A stretch of DNA of 64,000 bases from Fulvivirga sp. (lineage in GTDB: Bacteria > Bacteroidota > Bacteroidia > Cytophagales > Cyclobacteriaceae): contig JANQLQ010000049.1 of the NCBI GenBank assembly GCA_028280565.1, positions 1-64,000 on the forward strand, in the 5' to 3' direction. Every line of letters starts with the position of its first letter. The first letter of the stretch is position 1. Under the pieces are notes generated by a model. That model ran no database searches. It was not told the origin of the DNA and saw nothing but the letters and a program-made list of their open reading frames with translations. Of this stretch, positions 36,191 to 44,861 are shown one piece after another. The translations under genes and the position numbers were made by a program.

Positions 36191-38065
36191 ATGAAAAAAA
36201 TCGCCTATCTTTTCTTCCTTCTTCTCTTCTTTGGAAACACGGCCTTTGCTCAAGTTCCCGAATGGGTAACCAATCGACCGAATAGTCCCTTGCACTATAT
36301 AGGTGTGTCTTCTGCTTCTAAGAACAATACGAGTTTTCAAAAAATCGCAAAGCGAAACGCGCTGGATGACTTGCTAAGCGAAATTCGGGTTACCATCCAA
36401 AGTGTGTCTATACTGAATCAAATGGATAAGAACGGGACTTTTAGAGAAGCGTTTGAATCGACCATCAAGTCTACCGTAGCGGATGAAATTGAAAACCTTG
36501 AACTGGTGGACTCCTACGAGGACGAACAGAATTATTGGGTCTACTACCGCATTCTAAAATCGGAATACGCTAGCCAAAAAGAGCGGAACCGGGAAAAAGT
36601 GGAAAAGATGGCGCTGCAATTTTATGAAAAGGCGCAAAATGCCGAAGAGACAAACAACTACGTTACAGCCATCGATTTTTACCTGCAATCCTTGTTGTCC
36701 CTCAAGGCCTACTGGGGCGAAAATATTGAAGTTACCTACAAGGGTGAATCTATCTTTTTAGCGATTGAAAGCTATACCCAATTGCAGCGGCTCTTAGATC
36801 AAATCGACCTGGTGCCCAGTGTGAGCACGATCAATTTTTCTTCAAGGGTTGAAAACAAGCCTTTGGTGGTCAAGGTGGAAGACCAAAATAACATACCCAT
36901 CACCAAGATACCTTTATTGGTGACCTATTTACCACAAAGGGCACAACTGAAAAATTATTTCACCAACGAAAACGGTGAAGCGAACATCACGGTATCCTTA
37001 AGTAACAATGCAGATTTCAACCAAATTGAGGTCTTGTTAAACCTCAAACACTTCTCGAAGGGCAACGCTGATGACAGGTATTATCAATACTTAATGCAGA
37101 GTTTGCGATGCCCCACACAAAAAATAGATTTGATTGTCCCAAACGCTCTTACGGCCAGCGTCAATCGTGTAGAGGGAGATTTATTTCCCTTCAATTTAGA
37201 TTATGTGACGGTCGATTTTAGCAACGCTAGCGATTATACGTTCAAAAACTTGAGGCTTGTGCCCATAAGGGCAAAAGATAATTTTAGGCGAATTATAGGG
37301 AATATGGGGTACTATATTTCTATGCAGGAAGCCATAGATGCGGATAAGGTTGCTATCAGTGAGATTAATAGAGCCGGAAGGGTTAATACCTTACTTGTAC
37401 GAAACCTGTCTACGGATACGCTCTTTGTGATGGCTGGAGAGATTTTAATCGGGGGAAAACAAGACCGTGTAGTTGCCAGCGATATGCTCATACCCCCTAA
37501 TAACGGACAGTCAAAATTACCCGTTTACTGTGTAGAAAAAGGGCGTTGGGAATATGGTAACAACGGTACGAAATTTACCGAGTATTATGGCATGGCCAAC
37601 GAACATTTAAGGAATATCATAGACCATAAAGGGAGTCAGCGAGAAGTGTGGAGCGAAGTTTCCAAATCAAACAAAAGAGACGGGGTGAATAGCAGGACTG
37701 AAGCCTACACCGCACACGCCAACAATAGGAGGTTTAGACAACAAGAGCAGGAGTATATCAATTTTTTTGAAAACGTATTCAACGGCCAGGATGATATCAT
37801 TGGTGTTATCGCTGTCACAGGCAACCTTATTGAGGGAGCGGATCTCTTTGTTTCGAATAGGCTCTTTATGCAAGAGTACCGCAAACTGATTTATGCCTAT
37901 ACCGATGAGGCCATTACCTATGGAGCTCCCATTAGAGTTAAAAACAGCACTATTGAGAATTATATCAATCAATTACTAAACCCTCAACTGCAACAGGGTT
38001 TTGTAGAAGAAAAGGGGCAAGCTTTTAGAAGAGGAAACCAGGTAATTCATATTTCCGTGTATTGA
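36191..38065 (+). CDS. Secreted LPP20-like/ARPP-1 (DUF6569) protein
   Basis: A 624-residue exported protein (signal peptide KKIAYLFFLLLFFGNTAFAQ). Residues about 22-150 resemble an LPP20-type domain (PEWVTNRPNSPLHYIGVSSA). A helical, TPR-like part with QFYEKAQNAEETNNYVTAIDFYLQSL follows, then a carboxypeptidase-regulatory-like beta domain (about 220-300). The C-terminal 270 residues match ARPP-1/DUF6569, with MAGEILIGGKQDR and MLIPPNNGQSKLPVYCVE. The ATG at 36191 is chosen because it begins the signal peptide. No operon partner; inverted repeats lie on both sides. Function unknown; cell-envelope location inferred from the signal peptide. Confidence 0.72.
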   Translation: MKKIAYLFFLLLFFGNTAFAQVPEWVTNRPNSPLHYIGVSSASKNNTSFQKIAKRNALDDLLSEIRVTIQSVSILNQMDKNGTFREAFESTIKSTVADEIENLELVDSYEDEQNYWVYYRILKSEYASQKERNREKVEKMALQFYEKAQNAEETNNYVTAIDFYLQSLLSLKAYWGENIEVTYKGESIFLAIESYTQLQRLLDQIDLVPSVSTINFSSRVENKPLVVKVEDQNNIPITKIPLLVTYLPQRAQLKNYFTNENGEANITVSLSNNADFNQIEVLLNLKHFSKGNADDRYYQYLMQSLRCPTQKIDLIVPNALTASVNRVEGDLFPFNLDYVTVDFSNASDYTFKNLRLVPIRAKDNFRRIIGNMGYYISMQEAIDADKVAISEINRAGRVNTLLVRNLSTDTLFVMAGEILIGGKQDRVVASDMLIPPNNGQSKLPVYCVEKGRWEYGNNGTKFTEYYGMANEHLRNIIDHKGSQREVWSEVSKSNKRDGVNSRTEAYTAHANNRRFRQQEQEYINFFENVFNGQDDIIGVIAVTGNLIEGADLFVSNRLFMQEYRKLIYAYTDEAITYGAPIRVKNSTIENYINQLLNPQLQQGFVEEKGQAFRRGNQVIHISVY

Positions 38066-38226
38066 AATCCCTACTCGGCACATTCCAAGCAAACTTTTTC
38101 TACACAACCGTGATGTGCTAAAACGGGTATGTTCCCGTCAGCGCTCTTTTAATCCCAGGGACCCCAAACAGGAAAACTATCAAGCCTATTGGCAACATCA
38201 TTTTAAGCAAATACCATAATGCAAGG

Positions 38227-38245
38227 CCTCCCGTTGGGAGGTTTT
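38227..38245 (+). terminator. Terminator-like hairpin CCTCCC-GTT-GGGAGG-TTTT
   Basis: A 6-base stem with a 3-base loop followed by TTTT, about 160 bases past the ARPP-1 stop. Shape is that of a rho-independent terminator on the plus strand; the distance from the stop codon is long. Confidence 0.5.
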
Positions 38246-38406
38246 CATCTTACTCTTGTCTTAATGAGCAAAATATTGAACATCAGTTGTTTTTTTAAAC
38301 TTCTTGTTTCTCTATGAGGCAGTAATGCTCATGAACTTCCTTTGATCACTTGGATACAGTAGCTAAACCAGTAACTAGAGACGATGCGGACGCTCTTGAT
38401 AATTTA

Positions 38407-38439
38407 GGGTCTTAGGATCGCTACACTCCACTTACGACC
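38407..38439 (-). repeat. Flanking inverted repeat, right copy
   Basis: Reverse-complement partner of 35768-35801, with the shared run TCTTAGGATCGCT. No transposase or target duplication is visible, so it could be a dispersed intergenic repeat rather than an element end. Confidence 0.6.
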
Positions 38440-38903
38440 AGGGGAGATAAAACCTTCTCAGAGTCTCGCACAGGACCTTGGGTAAACAAACGCTAAACTA
38501 AAAACAAAAAACCCTTGTCCATCCAGGTCTACATATCGAACACTTTGAGATGTTTAGCTGTCCCTTAGCATCCTGCATGTGGTTGGATTATATCCATCAT
38601 ACCCTATTCCAATGGAAGTGGAGTTTGGTGGAAGGCTATGGATTATTGTCATTCGATATCGAGGTGGAAAGTAGGCGGAAATGAGCCGCGGGTGTTTCAT
38701 TTACGTGAGCTGGGATGCCCCGGAGTGTGGGTAGTGCCAAAACAAGCCTGGGTGCGCCGATCGACGAGGTCAAGGGTATGATTTCAGGGTCCAGGTACAA
38801 AAAAGCGGCATGGCGCAGAGTGGATACAAAACACTGGAAGAATGAGGAGTTGGTACTTTATTTGATTCGGTTAAAAAAGAATAAGATGTTTTTAATTATT
38901 GAT

Positions 38904-38911
38904 AAAGGAGG
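38904..38911 (+). promoter_or_regulatory. Strong Shine-Dalgarno sequence AAAGGAGG
   Basis: A near-perfect anti-16S match four bases before the ATG at 38916. It is unusual in Bacteroidota, where such sites are rare, and it fixes the start of the beta-propeller-like gene 67 codons downstream of the track start. Confidence 0.75.
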
Positions 38912-38915
38912 AATA

Positions 38916-40064
38916 ATGTTCAAAATAATTTTAATCGTAATTCTATTGATTACTTATGATGCTTATGGACAAGAAATACTTCTCAAGAAGAGTGTTTTAT
39001 TGCGGAATATTACTGCCAAGGGACAAGTATTCAGTTCTGGTAAACGATATTTTGAAGTAAGAAAAGGTACTAGAGGAGAAAGTGTAATATCAGAAACAGG
39101 TCAAACTTATATTCTCAAAGAAAACGAACATGTCGTAGATATTCAAGGCCCATCCATTCTAACCAAAAGTGTAGAAGCTAACAAAGCTACGTTGCACCTT
39201 TACAAACTTGATGAAAATAGTAGTATGTCCGCTATTGGGGTTACTAATATCGAGACAGGAGGAAACGCTTCTTTTCTTGGTGGCGGCTTGGTGATATTGA
39301 CGGATGAATACGAGCTTTTTGGAAGATACATCAGGTTTTATTCCGATACTCTAACTGAAATTAAATCAATTAGGCCATTCGAAGATAGCGGATTCCAAAA
39401 TGTAGAATACGCTGATAACAATGAGGTTATATTAGTTTTGGCGATGTCAAAGGATAAGCAAACAAAATTGTTATTGTTTGATAAAGCAAACCTTACTCTT
39501 AAGAAAGAAAGTAATCTCTACGAAAAGATAGTTCCGAATTCAGTCAAATCTTTTGATCCTGGTTTTATAGTTTATGGTAGATCTACAGTCTCCTACATTG
39601 ATAATCAAGGTAACCTGGTTTGGAGTAAAAATTTACTCCTTCCAAGGAAGGAGATAGAGGTTTTTCAAGAAAGACTATTTTTAATTACAAGAGCTGGATT
39701 AATTTGTTTAGATGCCACAACTGGAGCAATCAAGTGGCAAAGAACCATTTCTTCCTTTTATCCACATACATTAATCAGCAACGCAAATGAATTACCTAAT
39801 ATAGAAATCCGACCAATTGTTATGAAAGCCATTTTTGAAAAAGGCTCTAAATTGGCTTTAGTCATAGGCCAAACAAAAAAGGGTTCAATAAACCCTACAT
39901 ACCCTATATACAATTCTGAATTATATGTATTCAATAATAATGGGGATGTTATATTTAATAGTCATCTAGCAGATAAATCTCACGTTATTCAATTAGAAAC
40001 TCGTCAAAATACCTTTTCCATCATAAAAGATGCGGTAGTCGAAATCTATGAAAACATCAACTAA
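38916..40064 (+). CDS. Secreted beta-propeller (PQQ-like) protein
   Basis: About 382 residues with a signal peptide (MFKIILIVILLITYDAYGQ). The mature protein has repeated short beta segments of PQQ/WD type; the clearest is NQGNLVWSKNLLLPRKEIEVFQERLFLITRAG with a following TGAIKWQRTI (quoted in part). An N-terminal beta-rich piece (about 20-80) precedes the propeller. No catalytic motif. AT-rich compared with the sugar genes on either side. The following gene encodes another protein with similar repeats. Confidence 0.6.
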   Translation: MFKIILIVILLITYDAYGQEILLKKSVLLRNITAKGQVFSSGKRYFEVRKGTRGESVISETGQTYILKENEHVVDIQGPSILTKSVEANKATLHLYKLDENSSMSAIGVTNIETGGNASFLGGGLVILTDEYELFGRYIRFYSDTLTEIKSIRPFEDSGFQNVEYADNNEVILVLAMSKDKQTKLLLFDKANLTLKKESNLYEKIVPNSVKSFDPGFIVYGRSTVSYIDNQGNLVWSKNLLLPRKEIEVFQERLFLITRAGLICLDATTGAIKWQRTISSFYPHTLISNANELPNIEIRPIVMKAIFEKGSKLALVIGQTKKGSINPTYPIYNSELYVFNNNGDVIFNSHLADKSHVIQLETRQNTFSIIKDAVVEIYENIN

Positions 40065-40081
40065 CCTTATAATACTTCTAA

Positions 40082-40243
40082 TCGGTTTTGGGCTTAATAG
40101 ATAGTGCAATAGTGCAAATCACCCGGTCTGTAAGACCAAACGGCGTGGAACACATAATTACTGGGACTATTGGTGAATATAGGAATGATGATCGTTTTCG
40201 CCAGGGTGTAAATATCATCGCCAATGTAACGTTCATATTATGA
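40082..40243 (+). pseudogene. Possible fragment of an M23-type peptidase gene
   Basis: An open frame of 53 codons with no proper start, translating to VRPNGVEHIITGTIGEYR followed by FRQGVNI. This resembles the G-T-x-G-E-x-R ... F-H-x-G-V-D-I metal-binding entry of M23 endopeptidases, but the key His and Asp are replaced (Gln, Asn) and the frame ends a few codons later. Too short to be functional. Confidence 0.3.
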
Positions 40244-41400
40244 AAAAACATTTTACAACGGTTGTATTACTTTTATTCGGAATGGACTTGTTTGGTCAGT
40301 TAAGCCTGGAAAAAGCTATCATACCTGGCTATAAAGAAAGGCAAATTTATGCCATAGATCAGAATCTGTTCCTAATAGGAACTAAGGGCAACTTCAAAGA
40401 AATAATATTAAATGACCAAAAAAAGGGAACGATAGGTAAAGATGAAGAAATAAGCTACTTAAACTTGGACGACCTTTTTACCATTAAAAAAGACCCATAT
40501 TGTCATTTCGGTGGAGGACAATTAGAGCTTTCAAAGTACTCATTCAGTGGAAGTTTACTTAAAGAATCAAGCATGGTATATCCATGTTTTGAATCAAGTA
40601 TCAGTCATTTTTTAGATGGTTCATTCCTTATTAAGGACGAGGGAGAAGAAGGGGGATATGAATTCAAGTTTTTTGATAACGATCTTAAGTATGTAAATAG
40701 TCACATTCCATTCGAAAAAGGATACCACAACTCCCATCACACCACTTCAGGTAATTTACTTTTTTTGGCAGCCAATCCAAAAGACTTAAACAAGCGTCCA
40801 ACAGTCTTTCTTTTAACTAACAAAGGCGAATTACTATTTAGGAAAAGTATGAATGGAAAAAGCGAATTACTTAAAGTTAAGAGCTCGAAAAACTATTTTG
40901 CTGTATATTGCTTTTCTTCACACACCGATCTCCACCAAATCCATATATTCGATCGAACAGGAAATACAGTTTGGTCAAAGGAGATAAGTAATCAAGTTGA
41001 AAATTGGTCATTTCTTACCGATACCCCTCAAAAACTTCTAGTAGCGGATAGCGATCAACTTGTTTTACATAGTATTGATGATGGTGCAGTGTTATACAGG
41101 AAACCATTCAGCCAGATTTTCCGGGAAGAGGGATTTAGGCGTTTCAGGAACGACCATTACCTGGAAATAATCGAAGTTATAAATTTTGGCAAAGGGTTTG
41201 CCGTGCTTTTATCAGAACCAACTGGTCTTCGGTCTTTCAAGAATAATATTTTATATATGGTGAGAGATCTTGAAAAATCAGCAGAATCTTTTACTCTAAA
41301 GCTTGACGATTCTAATGTTCAACCTTCACTTATCAGCACAACTGGAGAAATGCACATACTACTTGACAATAAAATCTTAAGCTATGGACAAGGTAAATAG
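40240..41400 (+). CDS. Secreted propeller-like protein of unknown function
   Basis: A 386-residue exported protein (signal peptide MKKHFTTVVLLLFGMDLFGQ). Repeated beta segments such as FDRTGNTVWSKEIS and LHSIDDGAVLYRKP resemble PQQ-like propeller blades and the previous gene's product, so the two may be distant paralogues. There are isolated Cys residues but no lipobox. Its last 17 bases overlap the start of a broken reading frame (41384), which suggests they once formed an operon. Confidence 0.55.
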   Translation: MKKHFTTVVLLLFGMDLFGQLSLEKAIIPGYKERQIYAIDQNLFLIGTKGNFKEIILNDQKKGTIGKDEEISYLNLDDLFTIKKDPYCHFGGGQLELSKYSFSGSLLKESSMVYPCFESSISHFLDGSFLIKDEGEEGGYEFKFFDNDLKYVNSHIPFEKGYHNSHHTTSGNLLFLAANPKDLNKRPTVFLLTNKGELLFRKSMNGKSELLKVKSSKNYFAVYCFSSHTDLHQIHIFDRTGNTVWSKEISNQVENWSFLTDTPQKLLVADSDQLVLHSIDDGAVLYRKPFSQIFREEGFRRFRNDHYLEIIEVINFGKGFAVLLSEPTGLRSFKNNILYMVRDLEKSAESFTLKLDDSNVQPSLISTTGEMHILLDNKILSYGQGK

Positions 41401-42575
41401 TGGCATTGTTTTACTGGCCGTGGTGACTTTAAACATAGTGCAAGGAACACTTACAGGACAAAAAAATGGCCATTTAAGAATACTATGGTGACGTTACTTG
41501 AGGAAAGATACCGAGAACTGTCGATGATGCCAGGTCCGCTGCGCTTTTAACTACGATCAGCGCAGAGGACTTGATCTTGGCCTATCTACTTCCTCTAGAT
41601 TGAAGTAATCCCTGTAAACTAAAAATCGTACGGGTAGTCAAGCCAAAATGAAACTGTATAGGTATATCCGTATGAGTATATTAAATCAATGATGTAACAA
41701 CCTGAACTGTATAGTGAAACCAGTATTGGACACCCGGCAAAGTACAATTAGGATTATTAAGTATCATTGTAAACCAATATCAGAATTGATGCAAAACCTG
41801 TCAACTTTATAGGACGGTACACTCTTTTGAATTAAGAGGAAATTATGACCCATTGTTAGGTACCTGGTATAGAGCCGCGTTAATTCTTGATGAAGATGTT
41901 GGGGAATTTGCTGTGTATGACGCACTCCTTAGAGGGCTTGCAGGAGGACTTAGGAGGATCCGTTGATTTGGATACGGCAATGAAAGCTTTCTAACAAATA
42001 CTAGAGGATAAATCGAGTATGCTTTAACCGGAGAATCCGGTTGTATAACAATTAAAACTGCAAAAGGAACAAAAAAACCAATTCGATATGGTTCTGGAAA
42101 AATGCGTGCACGTCATATAATGTCTACCGCTAATATCTACCGCGGCTAGAGATAAATTAAGAGACAAGTTTTTGGCAAAAAGGGATGCACTTGATAAAAG
42201 GTAAAATAGTCTAAGAGGTTTTGAAAAATAACCTCCAAAATATTTAAAAAAGTTAATACTGATATTGAACTATTACATATGATTCCTAATGGACGAATGA
42301 TAAAGTTCTATAAAATCTTTATCACTCCTTGAGATTAGACGACTTAGCTAATGATACATATGAATTAAAAAAACATCAAGAGGGTCTTAGTCTGACCCCT
42401 TATGAAATCGAGATCCGTCATTCACACCTAGACAAGTAAAGTCTCAAAACCGGTTAGCTAAAAAAGGGATAAGCCAGATATAAGGGGCAAGAACGTAGGT
42501 TTAAGTAGAGCAGGTCAATTGGAATGGGATTTAAAGGCAGTAGGATTAAAAAAACGCTTGATTAAAAGTAAATGA
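41384..42575 (+). pseudogene. Decayed secreted-protein gene
   Basis: The frame opens at ATG 41384, overlapping the previous gene, and encodes a signal-peptide-like start (GIVLLAVVTLNIVQG) before a stop at 41489. Further coding-like stretches appear in shifting frames: SFELRGNYDPLLGTWYRAAL around 41830, TAKGTKKPIRYGSGKM around 42060, and GLSRAGQLEWDLKAVGLKK at the end. The last frame stops at TGA 42573-42575, overlapping the next gene's ATG (ATGA). An intact ancestor of about 397 codons would have been coupled at both ends. Family not recognised; the basic C-terminus recalls secreted toxin tails, which is speculation. Confidence 0.6.
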
Positions 42576-43711
42576 TTAGTAAATCCATGTTTTACAAATT
42601 ATTCATTATCATAACCTTGGTTGCTTTTGGTAATTTATCATACGCCCAAGAAAGCATTAAGTTTTTGGAATTTGAACTTGATATCCCACTTCTCAGAAAT
42701 ATGAATTTTCAAGTCAAGGCGAATCCTAAGTCCATAGAGAGAGCATTTGTGCGATGTGAGCAACTGCCATTTACTAAGACTTTAGAAACTTTAGATAGTT
42801 TGAAATACGCCCTTCGTTTGGTCGATTGGCCTTATTTTGAACTTATAAAAGCCTATATAAATACATATCAAAAGGATGAAAATCATTCTAGCTTCCTTTT
42901 ATGGTATTTTTTGGGGAAAAGTGGCTACAAAACATATTTGAATTTTAAGAAAAGTAAATTGCGAGTATACGTGTCGTCTGATGATAAGGTCTTTGGCCTG
43001 CCAAAAATTGGAAATAAATATTGCTTGAATTGTACAAATCAGTCAATCAGCGTTTCCTTGTCTGGATTGGATTATTTCTCCACTGGTAGAAATTTTGAAT
43101 TCGCTATAGATCAAATTCCTTTAATAAAAGAGCCACAGAAAATTGAGAAAAACATCACTATTAATTCCAATTTGCTTTTGGACTCATTCCATGTAAACTT
43201 TACAATTAATAAAAGTTGGGTAACTTTTTTAACAGGTTATCCAAACCTGGAATTATCCAAGTTATACAATACTCCAATGTCTGTCGAGGCTCAATCCCTG
43301 GTTGATGAGTTAAGGTCTATCGCCAATAATCTGACGACTCTGGACGCTGTACGGCTATTGCTGTCTTTTGCCAGGAATCATTCGAGCTACATGCCGGACG
43401 AAGATCTATTTGGTAAAGAAAAATGGATGACCCCGGAAGAAGCGCTTTTTTATCCATCGGGAGATTGTGATGATAAGTCCTCTCTATTTTACTATTTAGT
43501 GAAAGAGGTTTTAAACCTACAAACTGTGATCTTAGTATATGATAAAGCAGATCATGTAAACGTTGCTATACAATTAAACGATTTTGGAACTCCAAACCTG
43601 GTTATTGATGGTAATCCATACTATATCTGTGAAACTACTGATTCATCTGATTTAGAAGATATTGGTGAAAACGTACTACATACTAAATATAGATATCGAA
43701 TTTTAAAATGA
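42572..43711 (+). CDS. Secreted transglutaminase-like protein
   Basis: A 379-residue exported protein; signal peptide ends SYAQ. The C-terminal 130 residues have the transglutaminase/papain-like triad order: Cys in SGDCDDKSSLF (about 299), His in KADHVNVAI (about 328) and Asp in VIDGNPYY (about 346). The N-terminal 200 residues are beta-rich and unassigned. Could be a protease, amidase or structural relative. It begins inside the end of the decayed gene, so it once shared translation with it. Confidence 0.7.
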   Translation: MISKSMFYKLFIIITLVAFGNLSYAQESIKFLEFELDIPLLRNMNFQVKANPKSIERAFVRCEQLPFTKTLETLDSLKYALRLVDWPYFELIKAYINTYQKDENHSSFLLWYFLGKSGYKTYLNFKKSKLRVYVSSDDKVFGLPKIGNKYCLNCTNQSISVSLSGLDYFSTGRNFEFAIDQIPLIKEPQKIEKNITINSNLLLDSFHVNFTINKSWVTFLTGYPNLELSKLYNTPMSVEAQSLVDELRSIANNLTTLDAVRLLLSFARNHSSYMPDEDLFGKEKWMTPEEALFYPSGDCDDKSSLFYYLVKEVLNLQTVILVYDKADHVNVAIQLNDFGTPNLVIDGNPYYICETTDSSDLEDIGENVLHTKYRYRILK

Positions 43712-44024
43712 GCTACTGTCGCTTGGATGTGTCAAGAGACATACAGACGCTTGACTTAGGAAGATAAATTCCCGGCCTACGAAGAGTATCCTGCAAGGGA
43801 ATCCGGGGTTTTCACTCTCTATACAGATTGTGGTAGAAATTATGCTTCAGAGGGTGAGTTATTGGACAATAGACGATGTTGAGGCTATTCATGACAATAT
43901 AGAAATAATAATGTGGGGGTGACAATCCACTGCCAGGAGGATTCAAAAAAACAGCCTACATCGAATTCAAAAGATACCAAGGGAGCATTGTTACTCAAAG
44001 TTACTAAATTACTAGCCATTAAAT
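43712..44024. other. 313-base gap with coding-like fragments
   Basis: No intact gene. Immediately after the transglutaminase stop, an ATGA-overlapping frame runs 19 codons to a stop. Later fragments read FPAYEEYPARE and, in another frame, GGFKKTAYIEFKRYQGSIVTQS. They look like remains of one small gene broken by frameshifts. Confidence 0.4.
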
Positions 44025-44861
44025 ATGAGAGTCTTAATTGCTATCCTACTACTGTTCATAACAGTCAATGTCCATGGTCAACCGGAAAAGAATTTCTTTT
44101 CCGGTGGCTGGCAAATGTGTGATACGGAAGGGTATTTAGAATTGCACTTTTTTGATGAACAGCTCTATTTTTGTGCGGACTACTCCCCATTTGGTTTTTC
44201 GTCAATCTATGCCTTTACAAGTGATACTATACATTATTTCTTACCTAAACCGGGTGGCTTAGAAAAAATTGATGTTCCGTACAGGGTGATAAGCTATGAT
44301 ACAGTACTTTTTTTAAAAGGTGATTTAAATTATTTTGATAGTACATTAGCCGTCAGGTTAAAGCCAGCCGACGTTAGACCCCTTATTATGAGTGAAGAGG
44401 AAATTGTTACAAAGGCTAAAGAAATCTCAAAATTTGAAGAAGACTTAATATCTCGATCAAAAGAATTTGTTTGCTTAGATCCTCCGTTACACTACCAAAA
44501 CCCTAATTTGGGAAGTCAAATTCTTGGACATTGGTATTATGGCAACGATAAACGTTACATTGAAGTTTTGATAGATTCTTCTAAAGCATGGTTTGTCAGG
44601 GATTCAATTGTTGAAGAATACAACTATCAACTAAGTAGTCGAGATCATATCGTGTTTAATCCTATCAGTGATGAAAATTCCATAGAATTTCGTTATGTAA
44701 GAATATATAATAATGAATTTAGAGCACGACTTAAGAATGGTTTTTATATTAAAGTAAGAAGATTATCCAAAATTAATGAGGAAGTGAATACGATAAATCA
44801 AGTCGCAAAGGGTTATGAACAGAGGAGGCATAAGTACTATAATGGTATAAAAAAGAGATGA
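44025..44861 (+). CDS. Secreted protein with two similar modules, unknown function
   Basis: A 278-residue protein with signal peptide MRVLIAILLLFITVNVHGQ. Two modules of about 90 residues share a pattern: GGWQMCDTEGYLELHFF...YFCADYS near the start, and LGHWYYGNDKRYIEVLI...AWFVRDS from about 167. Both look like small antiparallel beta (lipocalin-like) units. A charged helical linker (about 120-150) lies between them and the C-terminus is basic. I do not recognise the family. It stands alone between relic regions. Confidence 0.6.
   Translation: MRVLIAILLLFITVNVHGQPEKNFFSGGWQMCDTEGYLELHFFDEQLYFCADYSPFGFSSIYAFTSDTIHYFLPKPGGLEKIDVPYRVISYDTVLFLKGDLNYFDSTLAVRLKPADVRPLIMSEEEIVTKAKEISKFEEDLISRSKEFVCLDPPLHYQNPNLGSQILGHWYYGNDKRYIEVLIDSSKAWFVRDSIVEEYNYQLSSRDHIVFNPISDENSIEFRYVRIYNNEFRARLKNGFYIKVRRLSKINEEVNTINQVAKGYEQRRHKYYNGIKKR

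Larger units (their letters stand above)
38066..38915. other. 850-base gap with relic reading frames
   Basis: No intact gene. It holds a terminator-like hairpin, the right copy of the flanking inverted repeat, and a decayed frame (about 38450-38750) whose translation contains HIEHFEMFSCPLA and, after a frame change, RVFHLRELG. Similar fragments occur at 44870-45230 (NFEMCIFRLA and ITIREL), suggesting two remnants of one gene type. Confidence 0.45.

Noticed and set aside
35768-38439. Insertion sequence bounded by the inverted repeats
   Set aside because: The enclosed gene is not a transposase and no target-site duplication was seen.
38715-38915. 67-codon extension of the beta-propeller-like ORF
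   Set aside because: A strong Shine-Dalgarno site and a signal peptide mark the ATG at 38916.
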